Shown here one piece after another: positions 8,673-17,805 of a stretch of DNA of 35,352 bases (position 1 is the stretch's first letter; each line of letters starts with the position of its first letter). Below the pieces are notes generated by a model. That model was not told the DNA's origin, did no database searches, and saw only the letters and a program-made list of their open reading frames with translations. Origin of the DNA: JAYQPQ01 sp038145405 (lineage in GTDB: Bacteria > Pseudomonadota > Gammaproteobacteria > Pseudomonadales > GM7GCV1); the NCBI GenBank assembly GCA_038145405.1, contig JAYQPQ010000012.1:1-35352 (forward strand). The letters run 5' to 3'. Both the position numbers and the translations under genes were made by a program.

Positions 8673-9718
8673 GATGCCAAACTCCGCACAGTCCACTGCA
8701 GGGGCTGGTCGTCGCGCAAGGGGATCAGTTCGCCGCCCGGGGCAGGTATGGCAGCGGGCAGCTCCCAGGGCTCGGCTATCAGTTCGATGCGGTCAGTGTT
8801 GGTGGGCAATCCGTAAAAGGCCGGGCCGTGCAAGCTGGCGAAACCTTCCAGCTTGTCCAGCGCCTGCTCGGCAGCAAAGAGTTCCGCATAGAGTTCCAGC
8901 ACGGCGTGGCCCGAGTAGCAGCCGGCGCAGCCACAGCTGGACTCCTTGGTGTGGCGCAGATGCGGAGCAGAGTCGGAACCCAGAAAAAATTTGGGGTTGC
9001 CGGAGGTTGCCGCCTTCACCAGTGCCTGACGATGCAGGTCGCGCTTGAGCACGGGCAGACAGTAATAGTGGGGACGCACGCCGCCGACCAGCATATGGTT
9101 GCGATTAAACAGCAGATGCTGCGGCGTGATGGTGGCGGCGAGGTGGTCGTCAGCGGCAGCGACAAAGTCGGCGGCTTCACGGGTGGTGATATGTTCCAGC
9201 ACGATTTTCAGGTCAGGAAAATCGGCCATCAGCGGCTGCAGCTGGCGTTCGATAAAAACCGCTTCGCGATCGAAGATGTCTACGGCGGGATCAGTTACTT
9301 CGCCGTGAATCAGCAATGGCATCCGGAGCTCCTGCATGGCCTCCAGCACCGCGTAGGCCTTGCGCATATCGGTTACGCCGGACGCCGAGTTGGTGGTCGC
9401 TCCGGCCGGATAATATTTCACCGCGGTGATCAGGCGGGAGGCGGCGCCGCTACGGATCTCTGCTGGATCACTCTGGTCGGTCAGATAGAGTGTCATCAGC
9501 GGCTGCCAGGAAGAGCCGACGGGAACCTGAGCCAGAATGCGTTCGCGGTAGGCGACGGCCTGGGCGGTGGTGGTCACCGGCGTCTTCAAGTTGGGCATGA
9601 CAATGGCTCGACCGAAATAGCGCGCGGCAGCCGGCACGGTAACGGCCAGCATGGTGTCGTCGCGCAAATGCAGATGCCAATCATCCGGGCGAATCAGGGT
9701 CAGGCGGGTGGGACTCAT
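8669..9718 (-). CDS. pyrC: Dihydroorotase (PyrC)
   Basis: PyrC cyclises N-carbamoyl-aspartate to dihydroorotate, the third step of pyrimidine synthesis. The 349 residues match the short, class II (E. coli-like) dihydroorotases. The binuclear zinc site is visible: His15 and His17 in DWHLHLRD, the carbamylated Lys101 in AVKYYPAG, His138 in LIHGEV, His176 in LEHITT and catalytic Asp249 in GSDSAPH. The start has GGAG six bases upstream. It is the promoter-proximal gene of the minus-strand block. Its leader shows no obvious C-tract or hairpin control like that of E. coli pyrC. Confidence 0.97.
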   Translation of the reverse strand: MSPTRLTLIRPDDWHLHLRDDTMLAVTVPAAARYFGRAIVMPNLKTPVTTTAQAVAYRERILAQVPVGSSWQPLMTLYLTDQSDPAEIRSGAASRLITAVKYYPAGATTNSASGVTDMRKAYAVLEAMQELRMPLLIHGEVTDPAVDIFDREAVFIERQLQPLMADFPDLKIVLEHITTREAADFVAAADDHLAATITPQHLLFNRNHMLVGGVRPHYYCLPVLKRDLHRQALVKAATSGNPKFFLGSDSAPHLRHTKESSCGCAGCYSGHAVLELYAELFAAEQALDKLEGFASLHGPAFYGLPTNTDRIELIAEPWELPAAIPAPGGELIPLRDDQPLQWTVRSLAS

Positions 9719-9813
9719 GAGGACTCCAACAAGGGGCCCTCATGCTACAGAAATCCGTGCCTTATTGCAGCCTCAGGCAGCCGGAAAATTGAGGGAATCA
9801 GGGCTCGGCAGGG

Positions 9814-9842
9814 TACTTTTCTGGCGACGCCTCATCTAAAAT
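9814..9842 (+). promoter_or_regulatory. Possible argG promoter
   Basis: TAAAAT (9837-9842) is a good -10 candidate, with a weak TACTTT (9814-9819) 17 bases upstream. It lies about 40 bases before argG. No ArgR box was recognised. Confidence 0.3.
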
Positions 9843-9879
9843 ACGCGCCCTTTCCATTGCACTTACAGGACAATTCGCT

Positions 9880-11103
9880 ATGGGTAAATCCTCCGTCAAC
9901 AAAGTGGTGCTGGCCTACTCGGGTGGGCTGGATACCTCGGTCATCGTGCGATGGCTGCAGGACACCTACGGTTGTGAGGTGGTGACCTTTACGGCCGATA
10001 TCGGCCAGGGTGAGGAAGTGGAGCCGGCGCGCGCCAAGGCCAAGGCGCTGGGCGTCAAGGAAATTTACATCGAGGACCTGCGCGAGGATTTCGTCGCCAA
10101 TTATGTCTTCCCCATGTTCCGCGCCAACACCCTGTACGAAGGCGAGTACCTGCTGGGCACCTCGATTGCCCGGCCCCTGATCGCCCGTCGCCTGGTGGAA
10201 ATTGCGCAGCAAACCGGCGCCGATGCCATATCGCATGGCGCCACCGGCAAGGGCAATGATCAGGTGCGCTTTGAGCTGGGCGCCTATGCGCTGCAGCCCG
10301 GCATCAAGGTGATTGCACCCTGGCGCGAGTGGGACCTGAATTCACGCGACAAGCTGATGGCTTATTGCGAGAGGCACAATATCCCGGTGGATTTCTCCAA
10401 AAACAAGAAGAAGTCGCCTTACTCCATGGATGCCAACCTGCTGCACATCTCTTACGAAGGCGGCAATCTGGAGGATCCCTGGTGGGAGCCGGAAGAGGAT
10501 ATGTGGCGTTGGTCGGTCGCGCCCGAAGCGGCGCCGGATTCGCCCACCTATGCGGAAATCGAATTCCGCCATGGCGACCCGGTGGCCCTGAACAACGAGG
10601 CCATGTCACCGGCCACGCTGCTCGAGCGCCTGAACAAGCTGGGTGGTGCCAACGGCATTGGCCGTCTGGATCTGGTAGAGAACCGTTACGTCGGCATGAA
10701 GTCGCGCGGTTGTTACGAAACCCCTGGCGGCACTGTGCTGCTGCGCGCGCACCGGGCCATCGAGTCGCTGACCCTGGATCGCGAAGTAGCGCACCTCAAA
10801 GACAGCCTGATGCCGCGCTATGCGGAACTGATTTACAACGGTTACTGGTGGTCGCCCGAGCGCCACATGCTGCAGGCCGCCATCGATGCCTCCCAGACCT
10901 CGGTCAATGGCACGGTGCGGGTTAAGCTGTATCGCGGCAATGTGACCGTGGTGGGTCGGCAGTCAGTCGACAGCCTGTTCGATCAGAAGGTAGCCACCTT
11001 CGACGAAGACCAGGGTGCCTATCACCAGGGTGATGCAGAGGGCTTTATCAAGCTCAACGCCCTGAGGCTGCGCATTGCTGCAGGCAAGGGCCGTAAACTC
11101 TGA
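9880..11103 (+). CDS. argG: Argininosuccinate synthase
   Basis: ArgG joins citrulline and aspartate using ATP to give argininosuccinate, the penultimate step of arginine synthesis. The 407-residue protein starts with the ATP pyrophosphatase loop AYSGGLDTS (residues 12-20) and keeps the SHGATGKGNDQVRFE and MDANLLHISYEGG regions that bind citrulline and aspartate. Length fits the common bacterial form of about 400 residues. AGGA precedes the ATG. Its last 29 bases overlap the next gene, so the pair is probably cotranscribed. Confidence 0.97.
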   Translation: MGKSSVNKVVLAYSGGLDTSVIVRWLQDTYGCEVVTFTADIGQGEEVEPARAKAKALGVKEIYIEDLREDFVANYVFPMFRANTLYEGEYLLGTSIARPLIARRLVEIAQQTGADAISHGATGKGNDQVRFELGAYALQPGIKVIAPWREWDLNSRDKLMAYCERHNIPVDFSKNKKKSPYSMDANLLHISYEGGNLEDPWWEPEEDMWRWSVAPEAAPDSPTYAEIEFRHGDPVALNNEAMSPATLLERLNKLGGANGIGRLDLVENRYVGMKSRGCYETPGGTVLLRAHRAIESLTLDREVAHLKDSLMPRYAELIYNGYWWSPERHMLQAAIDASQTSVNGTVRVKLYRGNVTVVGRQSVDSLFDQKVATFDEDQGAYHQGDAEGFIKLNALRLRIAAGKGRKL

Positions 11104-11782
11104 CACCAGGCGTCTGGGATGGGTCGATGCCCTGCGGGCATCGGCCATCCTGTTGATGGTGGCTTTTCACTTCTGCTACGACCTGCGCTATTTCGGCTAT
11201 GTCGACTGGGACGTGCCCAATGGCCCCGGCTGGTGGCAGTTGCGCTACCTGATCCTGACTCTCTTTCTTGGCACGGTGGGCATCAGCCTGTCGCTGGCTC
11301 ATGGCGATGGCGTACACTGGCGTCGCTTCGCCTGGCGCTGGGGGCAGATCGCCCTGTCTGCCCTGGCGATTACCCTCATGTCGCTGGTGATATTTCCCGA
11401 CGCCTGGATTTATTTCGGCATCCTGCACTTTATTGCCCTGGCCAGCCTGCTCTGCCTGCCGCTGATCGGACGGCCGCGCACGGCGCTGGCGCTGGGACTG
11501 GTTTTGCTGCTGGCGCACAATGCCGGCTGGGTCGACTCGCGCTGGCCCTTTCACTGGCTCGAGCCCTGGCTCTCGCCCCACACCGAGGACTTTGTACCGC
11601 TCCTGCCCTGGCTTGGCCTGACCTGGCTGGGGCTTTGGCTCGGCGATGTATGGCGCCGGCGTAACTGGCCGGACCCGCTGCCCGTGCCCCCCGGCTGGGT
11701 GGCCTGGCCGGCGCGCCATAGCCTGCTGATCTACTTGGTCCACCAACCCCTGCTTTTTGCCCTTTTTTTCATCGCCAAATAA
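11075..11782 (+). CDS. DUF1624 / heparan-glucosaminide acetyltransferase-like membrane protein
   Basis: This 235-residue membrane protein has about seven hydrophobic segments. The N-terminal signature WVDALRASAILLMVAFHF followed by CYDLRYFG is typical of the DUF1624 (HGSNAT catalytic-like, acyltransferase-3-related) group. Members are suspected to acylate cell-surface sugars or lipids; the substrate here is unknown. No ATG or GTG is available near the 5' end. The likely start is TTG at 11075, preceded by TGAGG seven bases upstream and lying inside the 3' end of argG. The C-terminal helix ends in LIYLVHQPLLFALFF. The link with argG looks like transcriptional convenience rather than a shared pathway. 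Confidence 0.75.
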   Translation: MLQARAVNSDTRRLGWVDALRASAILLMVAFHFCYDLRYFGYVDWDVPNGPGWWQLRYLILTLFLGTVGISLSLAHGDGVHWRRFAWRWGQIALSALAITLMSLVIFPDAWIYFGILHFIALASLLCLPLIGRPRTALALGLVLLLAHNAGWVDSRWPFHWLEPWLSPHTEDFVPLLPWLGLTWLGLWLGDVWRRRNWPDPLPVPPGWVAWPARHSLLIYLVHQPLLFALFFIAK

Positions 11783-11810
11783 GCATAAGAGGGCGCTTAT
11801 TTGCTACAAT
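11777..11810 (+). promoter_or_regulatory. Candidate gyrA promoter with overlapping inverted repeat
   Basis: An extended -10 element TGCTACAAT (11802-11810) lies about 140 bases before gyrA, with no good -35. Directly upstream and touching it is an 8-bp perfect inverted repeat AAATAAGC/GCTTATTT (11777-11784 and 11795-11802, 10-base loop) that spans the stop codon of the previous gene. The repeat could be a weak terminator or an operator. The rest of the leader up to 11950 shows nothing else clear. Confidence 0.4.
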
Positions 11811-11950
11811 TTTACCCCTGAGTTGTGCACCGCTCCAGGAGCAGCCGAACGCCAGGGATGAGCCTTTGCTCCGGCGCCCCAGGCAGGTCGGTTCGCAGCC
11901 CACTCTCTGCATCAGCTAACCAGAAAAATACAGGCAGGAATTCCCGATAA

Positions 11951-14512
11951 ATGGGTGAATTAGCAAAAGAAATCTTCCCAATCAATATCGAGGAGGAGCT
12001 GCAACAGTCGTACCTCGATTACGCCATGAGTGTGATCGTGGGCCGTGCCTTGCCCGACGTTCGCGATGGGCTCAAGCCCGTACATCGCCGCGTGCTGCAC
12101 GCCATGAACGAACTCGGCAACGACTGGAACAAGGCCTACAAAAAGTCGGCGCGAGTAGTCGGTGACGTGATTGGTAAGTATCACCCGCACGGCGACTCGG
12201 CGGTCTACGACACCATCGTGCGCATGGCCCAACCCTTTTCGCTGCGCTACATGCTGGTGGACGGCCAAGGCAACTTCGGCTCGATCGACGGCGACGGCGC
12301 CGCAGCCATGCGATACACCGAAATCCGCATGGCCAAGATCGCCCACGAATTGCTGGCTGATCTCGACAAGAACACGGTCAACTTCGTCGACAACTACGAC
12401 GGCACGGAGCAGATTCCCGAAGTGCTGCCGACGCGCGTGCCCAACCTGCTGATCAATGGCTCGGCCGGTATTGCCGTCGGTATGGCGACCAATATTCCGC
12501 CACACAACCTGAGCGAAGTGATCAGCGGCTGTCTGGCCCTTCTGGATAACCCGGACCTGAGCGTCGACGAGCTGATGCGGCATGTTCCGGGCCCGGATTT
12601 CCCCACCGCTGCCATCATCAATGGCCGTGCGGGAATTCACAGTGCCTACCACACCGGTCGCGGCCGCATCTATGTGCGTGCCCGTGCCGAAGTGACGCAC
12701 GACGGCAAGAGCAGCCGCGACGTTATCGTCATTACGGAAATTCCCTACCAGATCAATAAGGCGCGCCTGATCGAGCGCATCGCCGAACTGGTCAAGGAAA
12801 AGAAAATTGAGGGTATCGCCGAACTGCGCGACGAGTCCGACAAGGACGGTCTGCGCGTGGTGATCGAGATGAAGCGCGGCGAGTCGGGCGAAGTGGTGTT
12901 GAACAACCTCTATTCCCAGACCGCGCTGGAAAATGTTTTCGGTATCAACATGGTGGCGCTGGTCGATGGTCAGCCGCGCACCCTGAACCTGAAGCAGTTG
13001 CTCGAGTGCTTCCTCAAGCATCGCCGCGAGGTGGTTACCCGTCGCACCATCTACCTGTTGGAGAAGGCGCGCGAACGCGGTCATGTACTGGAAGGCCTGG
13101 CGGTCGCCATTTCTAATATCGATGCAGTGATCCAGCTGATCAAGGCCTCGCCCTCGCCGGCGGAGGCCAAGGATGCTCTGGTCAATGCCGCCTGGGATCT
13201 GGGCGCAGTCGCCGGCATGCTCGAGCGCGCCGGCTCCGAAGCTTCGCGCCCGCTGGGTCTGGACAAGTGCTATGGTCTGGTGGGTGGCAAGTATCACCTA
13301 TCGCCCGAGCAGGCACAGGCCATACTGGAATTGCGTCTGCACCGCCTGACCGGCCTGGAGCATGAAAAGCTGTTGGCCGAATACCAGGAAAAGCTGGATG
13401 CCATTCAGGAGTACCTGAAAATTCTGGGCGATGGCAATCGGCTGCTCGAGGTAATTCGCGCCGAGCTGGAGCAGGTTCGCACGGAGTTCGGCGATTCCCG
13501 TCGCACGGAAATTGTCGAGAGCCGGCTGGATCTCACGCACGAGGATCTGATCCCCGAGGAAGATCGGGTGGTGACCTTGTCACACGGCGGCTATGCCAAG
13601 AGCCAGGCGCTGGATGAATATCGCGCCCAGCGCCGAGGCGGCATGGGCAAGTCGGCGACGGCGGTCAAGGAAGAGGATTGGGTTGAGCACCTGCTGGTGG
13701 CCAACACGCACGACACCATTCTGTGTTTCACCGATCGCGGCAAGGTCTACTGGCTCAAGGTTTACCAGATACCCGCTGCCGGTCGCCAGTCCAAGGGACG
13801 GCCGATGGTCAACCTGTTGCCGCTGGACGAGAACGAGCGTGTGACTTCCATTCTGCCGGTCAACGAATACCGCGACGATCGCTACATCCTCATGGCTACC
13901 GCCATGGGCACGGTGAAGAAGACGCAGCTGTCGTCCTTTGCACGCCAGCGCAGTGTGGGTCTAATTGCCGTGGATTTGGATGAAGGCGATTTCCTGGTCG
14001 GTACCGCTATTACCGACGGCCAGAGCGATGTCATGCTGGTGGCCAACTCCGGCAAAGCCATTCGTTTCAACGAGGCCGACGTGCGACCCATGGGGCGCGG
14101 TGCTCGGGGTGTGCGCGGTATGCGTCTGGGCAAGGATCAGCGCATTATCTCGCTGATTCTGCCGAACGCGGAGAGCTGTCTGCTGACGGCCAGCGAAATG
14201 GGCTATGGCAAACAGACGCGCTTTGAGGAATTCTCGGTGCAGGGTCGCGGCGGGCAGGGCGTGATCGCCATGCAGACCAGCGAACGCAACGGCGAACTGG
14301 TGGGCGCGACCTTGGTACAGCCTGGCGACGAGGTCATGCTGATTTCCGATGGCGGCGTGCTGGTGCGCGTTGCCACCGATGAAATTTCTGTGCTGGGTCG
14401 CAACACCCAGGGTGTGCGCGTGATTCGTTTGCGCGCCGACGAGCGCCTGATTGCTGTCGAGCGCATTGTCGAGCGCGATGATGGCGACGTGGAATCGGAT
14501 ACGGATGGCTAA
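11951..14512 (+). CDS. gyrA: DNA gyrase subunit A
   Basis: GyrA is the DNA breakage-reunion subunit of gyrase, which puts negative supercoils into DNA with GyrB. The 853 residues include the catalytic Tyr122 in AAMRYTE and the quinolone-resistance region with the drug-sensitive residues Ser83 and Asp87 (HPHGDSAVYD). The C-terminal DNA-wrapping domain keeps the GyrA box as QRRGGMG, and the tail is acidic, as in the family. AGGAA lies 10 bases before the ATG. Its last 8 bases overlap pheA, so gyrA leads a long tandem run of genes. Confidence 0.98.
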   Translation: MGELAKEIFPINIEEELQQSYLDYAMSVIVGRALPDVRDGLKPVHRRVLHAMNELGNDWNKAYKKSARVVGDVIGKYHPHGDSAVYDTIVRMAQPFSLRYMLVDGQGNFGSIDGDGAAAMRYTEIRMAKIAHELLADLDKNTVNFVDNYDGTEQIPEVLPTRVPNLLINGSAGIAVGMATNIPPHNLSEVISGCLALLDNPDLSVDELMRHVPGPDFPTAAIINGRAGIHSAYHTGRGRIYVRARAEVTHDGKSSRDVIVITEIPYQINKARLIERIAELVKEKKIEGIAELRDESDKDGLRVVIEMKRGESGEVVLNNLYSQTALENVFGINMVALVDGQPRTLNLKQLLECFLKHRREVVTRRTIYLLEKARERGHVLEGLAVAISNIDAVIQLIKASPSPAEAKDALVNAAWDLGAVAGMLERAGSEASRPLGLDKCYGLVGGKYHLSPEQAQAILELRLHRLTGLEHEKLLAEYQEKLDAIQEYLKILGDGNRLLEVIRAELEQVRTEFGDSRRTEIVESRLDLTHEDLIPEEDRVVTLSHGGYAKSQALDEYRAQRRGGMGKSATAVKEEDWVEHLLVANTHDTILCFTDRGKVYWLKVYQIPAAGRQSKGRPMVNLLPLDENERVTSILPVNEYRDDRYILMATAMGTVKKTQLSSFARQRSVGLIAVDLDEGDFLVGTAITDGQSDVMLVANSGKAIRFNEADVRPMGRGARGVRGMRLGKDQRIISLILPNAESCLLTASEMGYGKQTRFEEFSVQGRGGQGVIAMQTSERNGELVGATLVQPGDEVMLISDGGVLVRVATDEISVLGRNTQGVRVIRLRADERLIAVERIVERDDGDVESDTDG

Positions 14513-15593
14513 AGCCCGGGACCTGCAACAGCTTCGCGAAGCCATTGATCGCATCGATGGGGAATTGCTGCGCCTGTTCAGCGCCCGCGCCGAACTGGCC
14601 GCCGAGGTCGCCGAGGTCAAGCGCAAGGACGGCGAGTTGGTGGACTACTATCGCCCGGAGCGCGAAGCCCAGATTCTGCGCCGCATCATGGAAGAGAATC
14701 CCGGTCCGCTGGCCGATGAGGAAGTGGCGCGCCTGTTTCGCGAACTGATGTCGGCCTGCCTGGCGCTCGAGATGCCAACCCGAGTCGCCTACCTGGGCCC
14801 GGAAGGTACCTTTACGCACGCTGCCGCGCTGAAGCACTTCGGCGCTAGTTCGGTGACGGTTCCCCATGCCACCATTGATCAGGTGTTCCGCGACGTCGAA
14901 GCCGGCGCAGCCCAGTTCGGCGTTGTACCGGTGGAGAATTCCACCGAGGGCGTGGTCACTCATACCCACGATCGATTTATTCGCTCACCGCTGAAAATTT
15001 GCGGCGAAGTAGAGTTGCGCATTCATCAGAACCTGCTCGCGGCTGGCAAGCTGGAAAAGGCGCAGATCAAGCGCGTCTACAGCCATTCGCAGTCACTGGC
15101 GCAATGTCGGCAGTGGCTCGATGAAAATCTGCCGCAAGCCGAGCGGATCGATCTGGCCAGTAACGCCGAGGCGGCGCGACGGGTGAAATCCGAACCGGAC
15201 AGCTGTGCCATAGCCGGTGAAGTCGCCGCGCAGCTTTACGGGCTGCAGGTGCTGTTCAGCAAGATCGAAGATCATCCGGACAATACCACGCGCTTTCTCA
15301 TTATCGGGCCGCGTCCGGTGCCGCCCAGTGGCCAGGATAAAACCTCGGTCATGCTGTCGATTCGCAACCAGCCAGGTGCGCTGTTCGCGTTGCTCAAGCC
15401 CTTCCAGGAGCGCGGTATCGATCTGACCCGACTCGAGTCGCGGCCGGCGCGCAACCTGAAGTGGAATTACTTCTTCTTTATCGACTTCAAGGGACATGTC
15501 GAGGATGCGTCCGTGGCGGAAATTTTCGCCGAACTGGAACGCATGAGCGCCGAACTCAAGGTGCTGGGCTCTTACCCCAAAGCCGTACTTTAA
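14505..15593 (+). CDS. pheA: Chorismate mutase / prephenate dehydratase (P-protein)
   Basis: This bifunctional cytoplasmic enzyme turns chorismate into prephenate and then phenylpyruvate, for phenylalanine. With the ATG at 14505 it has 362 residues: an AroQ chorismate mutase at about 5-90 (LREAIDRIDGELLRLFSARAE), a prephenate dehydratase at about 93-270 (YLGPEGTFTH, VPVENSTEG, Thr262-Arg263-Phe264), and an ACT domain at about 280-360 with GALFALL (291-297) and ESRP (311-314), the phenylalanine-feedback motifs. Starts further upstream inside gyrA are possible but would add an unrelated tail. It overlaps gyrA by 8 bases and shares one base with tyrA. Confidence 0.95.
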   Translation: MAKARDLQQLREAIDRIDGELLRLFSARAELAAEVAEVKRKDGELVDYYRPEREAQILRRIMEENPGPLADEEVARLFRELMSACLALEMPTRVAYLGPEGTFTHAAALKHFGASSVTVPHATIDQVFRDVEAGAAQFGVVPVENSTEGVVTHTHDRFIRSPLKICGEVELRIHQNLLAAGKLEKAQIKRVYSHSQSLAQCRQWLDENLPQAERIDLASNAEAARRVKSEPDSCAIAGEVAAQLYGLQVLFSKIEDHPDNTTRFLIIGPRPVPPSGQDKTSVMLSIRNQPGALFALLKPFQERGIDLTRLESRPARNLKWNYFFFIDFKGHVEDASVAEIFAELERMSAELKVLGSYPKAVL

Positions 15594-16486
15594 TGACCAA
15601 GCCAATGTTCGACCGACTCATCGTTATCGGCATGGGCCTGATAGGTTCGTCCTTGCTGCGTGCTGCCCGCGCGCAAGGCCTGGCAGGGCAGCTGCTGGGC
15701 GTGGGTCGGCGCCAAGCAACGGTCGAGCGCGCACGCGAATTGGGTCTGATCGATCAGGGCGTGGTGCACCTGGCGGATCTGCCGCGCCTGGAGCAGGGGC
15801 GAGAGCTCATTGTGCTGGCTGTGCCGGTACGTCAGATGACGCCGATTTTCTTCGAGCTCAAGGCGCTGGCTGGTACACAGAGCCTCATTACCGATGTCGG
15901 CAGTACCAAAGCCAGTGTCGTGGCCGCAGCAGCGCAGGCCTGGGGTGAGATACCGGTGAACTTCGTGCCGGCACATCCCATTGCCGGCTCTGAGCGCAAT
16001 GGGATAGAAGCCGGCACCGCCGATCTCTTTGTCGATCACTGGGTGATTCTGACGCCCGGCACCGAGACCAATACCGAAGCTCTGCAGCAGGTAGAGAAAT
16101 TCTGGCAGGCGCTGGGCGCGCGCACTGAACGCATGAGTGTCAAGCACCACGATGAAGTTTTGGCGGCGACCAGCCATTTGCCACATCTGCTGGCTTATGC
16201 GCTGGTCGATACCCTCGTCACACTGGAGGATCGCGGCGAAGTATTCCGTTATGCCGCTGGCGGCTTCCGCGACTTTACGCGCATCGCCGAATCCGACCCG
16301 CAGATGTGGCACGACATCCTGTTGGAGAACCGCGTTGCCTTGTTCCGCCAACTGGATAATTTTGAACAGCATTTGGCGCAATTACGCGCCGCCATTGAAC
16401 AGGGCGATGGCGTGGCGCTGAAACAGATTTTGAGCAGGGCCCAGGAGGCCCGACGCGCCTTCCGGCGCATGAAGGAGGAAAAATGA
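15593..16486 (+). CDS. tyrA: Prephenate/cyclohexadienyl dehydrogenase (TyrA)
   Basis: TyrA oxidatively decarboxylates prephenate (or arogenate) on the way to tyrosine. The 297-residue protein begins with a dinucleotide-binding fold, GMGLIGSS at 13-20, and has VPVRQM, TDVGSTK, PAHPIAGSE and the later HDEVLAATSHLPHLLAY, all typical of the family. The ATG overlaps the pheA stop as TAATG, and its own stop overlaps aroA as ATGA. In many pseudomonads the equivalent protein is fused to AroA; here the two are separate. Whether it prefers prephenate or arogenate, NAD or NADP, cannot be told by eye. Confidence 0.93.
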   Translation: MTKPMFDRLIVIGMGLIGSSLLRAARAQGLAGQLLGVGRRQATVERARELGLIDQGVVHLADLPRLEQGRELIVLAVPVRQMTPIFFELKALAGTQSLITDVGSTKASVVAAAAQAWGEIPVNFVPAHPIAGSERNGIEAGTADLFVDHWVILTPGTETNTEALQQVEKFWQALGARTERMSVKHHDEVLAATSHLPHLLAYALVDTLVTLEDRGEVFRYAAGGFRDFTRIAESDPQMWHDILLENRVALFRQLDNFEQHLAQLRAAIEQGDGVALKQILSRAQEARRAFRRMKEEK

Positions 16487-17805
16487 GCGGTTCTGATCTC
16501 CGCTTTCAGGTGCAGCCCGGCGGCCGTTTGCAGGGCGCTACCCAGGTGCCGGGAGACAAGTCCATCTCCCATCGCTCCATCATGCTGGGCAGTCTGGCCG
16601 AGGGGGTAACGCGCGTAACCGGATTTCTGCAGGGTGAAGACAGCCTGGCGACGCTGCGCGCATTTCGTGCGATGGGCGTGGCAATAAGCGATCCGGATCG
16701 GGGTCGCGTGGAAATTCAGGGTGTCGGCCTGCACGGCCTGCAGCCGGCCGCTGGTGTGATTGATGTGGGCAATTCCGGCACCTCGATGCGGTTGCTGGCC
16801 GGTCTGCTAGCTGGTCAATCCTTCGATTCCGTGCTCACCGGCGACAGTTCGTTGGTAAAACGCCCCATGTCGCGCGTGGCCGCGCCGCTGGCGCTAATGG
16901 GCGTGCAAGTCGATACCCAGCCCGGCGGCACGGCGCCACTGCATATTCGCGGTGGAAAGAAGCTGGTGGGCATCGAATATCCCATGCCCATGGCCAGTGC
17001 ACAGGTGAAGTCCTGTCTGCTGCTTGCCGGTCTCTATGCTCAGGGTGAAACAGCGGTGATCGAGCCGGCGCCCACACGCGATCACACCGAGCGCATGCTG
17101 CGTACCTTCGGGGTAGAGGTCAGCACCTCGGACGGCCGCGCCTGTGTGCGTAGCGGTCAAACACTCCGAGCCACATCGATCCAGGTGCCCGGCGATATTT
17201 CCTCCGCGACCTTTTTGCTAGTGGGCGCCAGCATCCTGCCGGGCTCAGATCTGTTGATCGAAAATGTCGGTATCAATCCGACGCGGGATGGCGTGCTGCA
17301 TATCCTGCGCCTCATGGGAGCCAACATCGAACTACTTAATCGTCGCGATGCCGGCGGCGAACCCGTGGCCGACCTACGCGTGCGGCATGCGGAACTGAAG
17401 GGTATCGATATCCCGGAGCACCTGGTGCCCCTGGCCATCGACGAATTCCCAGCCCTGTTGATCGCCGCTGCCTGCGCTGCCGGCAAGACCCGCTTGACCG
17501 GTGCGGAAGAATTGCGCGTCAAGGAGAGCGATCGCATTCAGGTGATGTCCGATGGTCTGCAGGCGCTTGGCGTCAAAGCCACTCCCAGCGCGGACGGTAT
17601 TCTTATCGAAGGCGGTCGCGGTTTTAACGCTGGCCGGGTAAATTCGCGCGGCGATCATCGCATCGCCATGGCCTTTGCCATGGCTGGTACGGTGGCCCGC
17701 GGCGCCGTGAACATCGAGGATTGCGCCAACGTGGCGACGTCCTATCCTGGTTTTGTCGCGCAAATGCAGCAGCTGGGTGCCCAGATCAGCGAGGTCAGAG
17801 GTTGA
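16483..17805 (+). CDS. aroA: EPSP synthase (AroA), class II-type motifs
   Basis: AroA transfers enolpyruvate from PEP to shikimate-3-phosphate, the sixth shikimate step and the target of glyphosate. The 440-residue chain has all four motifs used to define class II EPSP synthases: GDKS (24-27), SAQVK (172-176), RDHTE (199-203) and NPTR (265-268). The substrate loop reads GNSGTSMR, with Gly99 where the CP4 enzyme has a key alanine, so glyphosate tolerance is not certain. The ATG lies in an ATGA overlap with tyrA, and its stop overlaps the cmk start as TTGA. Confidence 0.97.
   Translation: MSGSDLRFQVQPGGRLQGATQVPGDKSISHRSIMLGSLAEGVTRVTGFLQGEDSLATLRAFRAMGVAISDPDRGRVEIQGVGLHGLQPAAGVIDVGNSGTSMRLLAGLLAGQSFDSVLTGDSSLVKRPMSRVAAPLALMGVQVDTQPGGTAPLHIRGGKKLVGIEYPMPMASAQVKSCLLLAGLYAQGETAVIEPAPTRDHTERMLRTFGVEVSTSDGRACVRSGQTLRATSIQVPGDISSATFLLVGASILPGSDLLIENVGINPTRDGVLHILRLMGANIELLNRRDAGGEPVADLRVRHAELKGIDIPEHLVPLAIDEFPALLIAAACAAGKTRLTGAEELRVKESDRIQVMSDGLQALGVKATPSADGILIEGGRGFNAGRVNSRGDHRIAMAFAMAGTVARGAVNIEDCANVATSYPGFVAQMQQLGAQISEVRG

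Noticed and set aside
11960..13297. 445-codon open frame antisense to gyrA
   Set aside because: gyrA is certain on the other strand. The antisense frame has no recognisable domain, and such shadows are expected in GC-rich genes with strong third-position bias.
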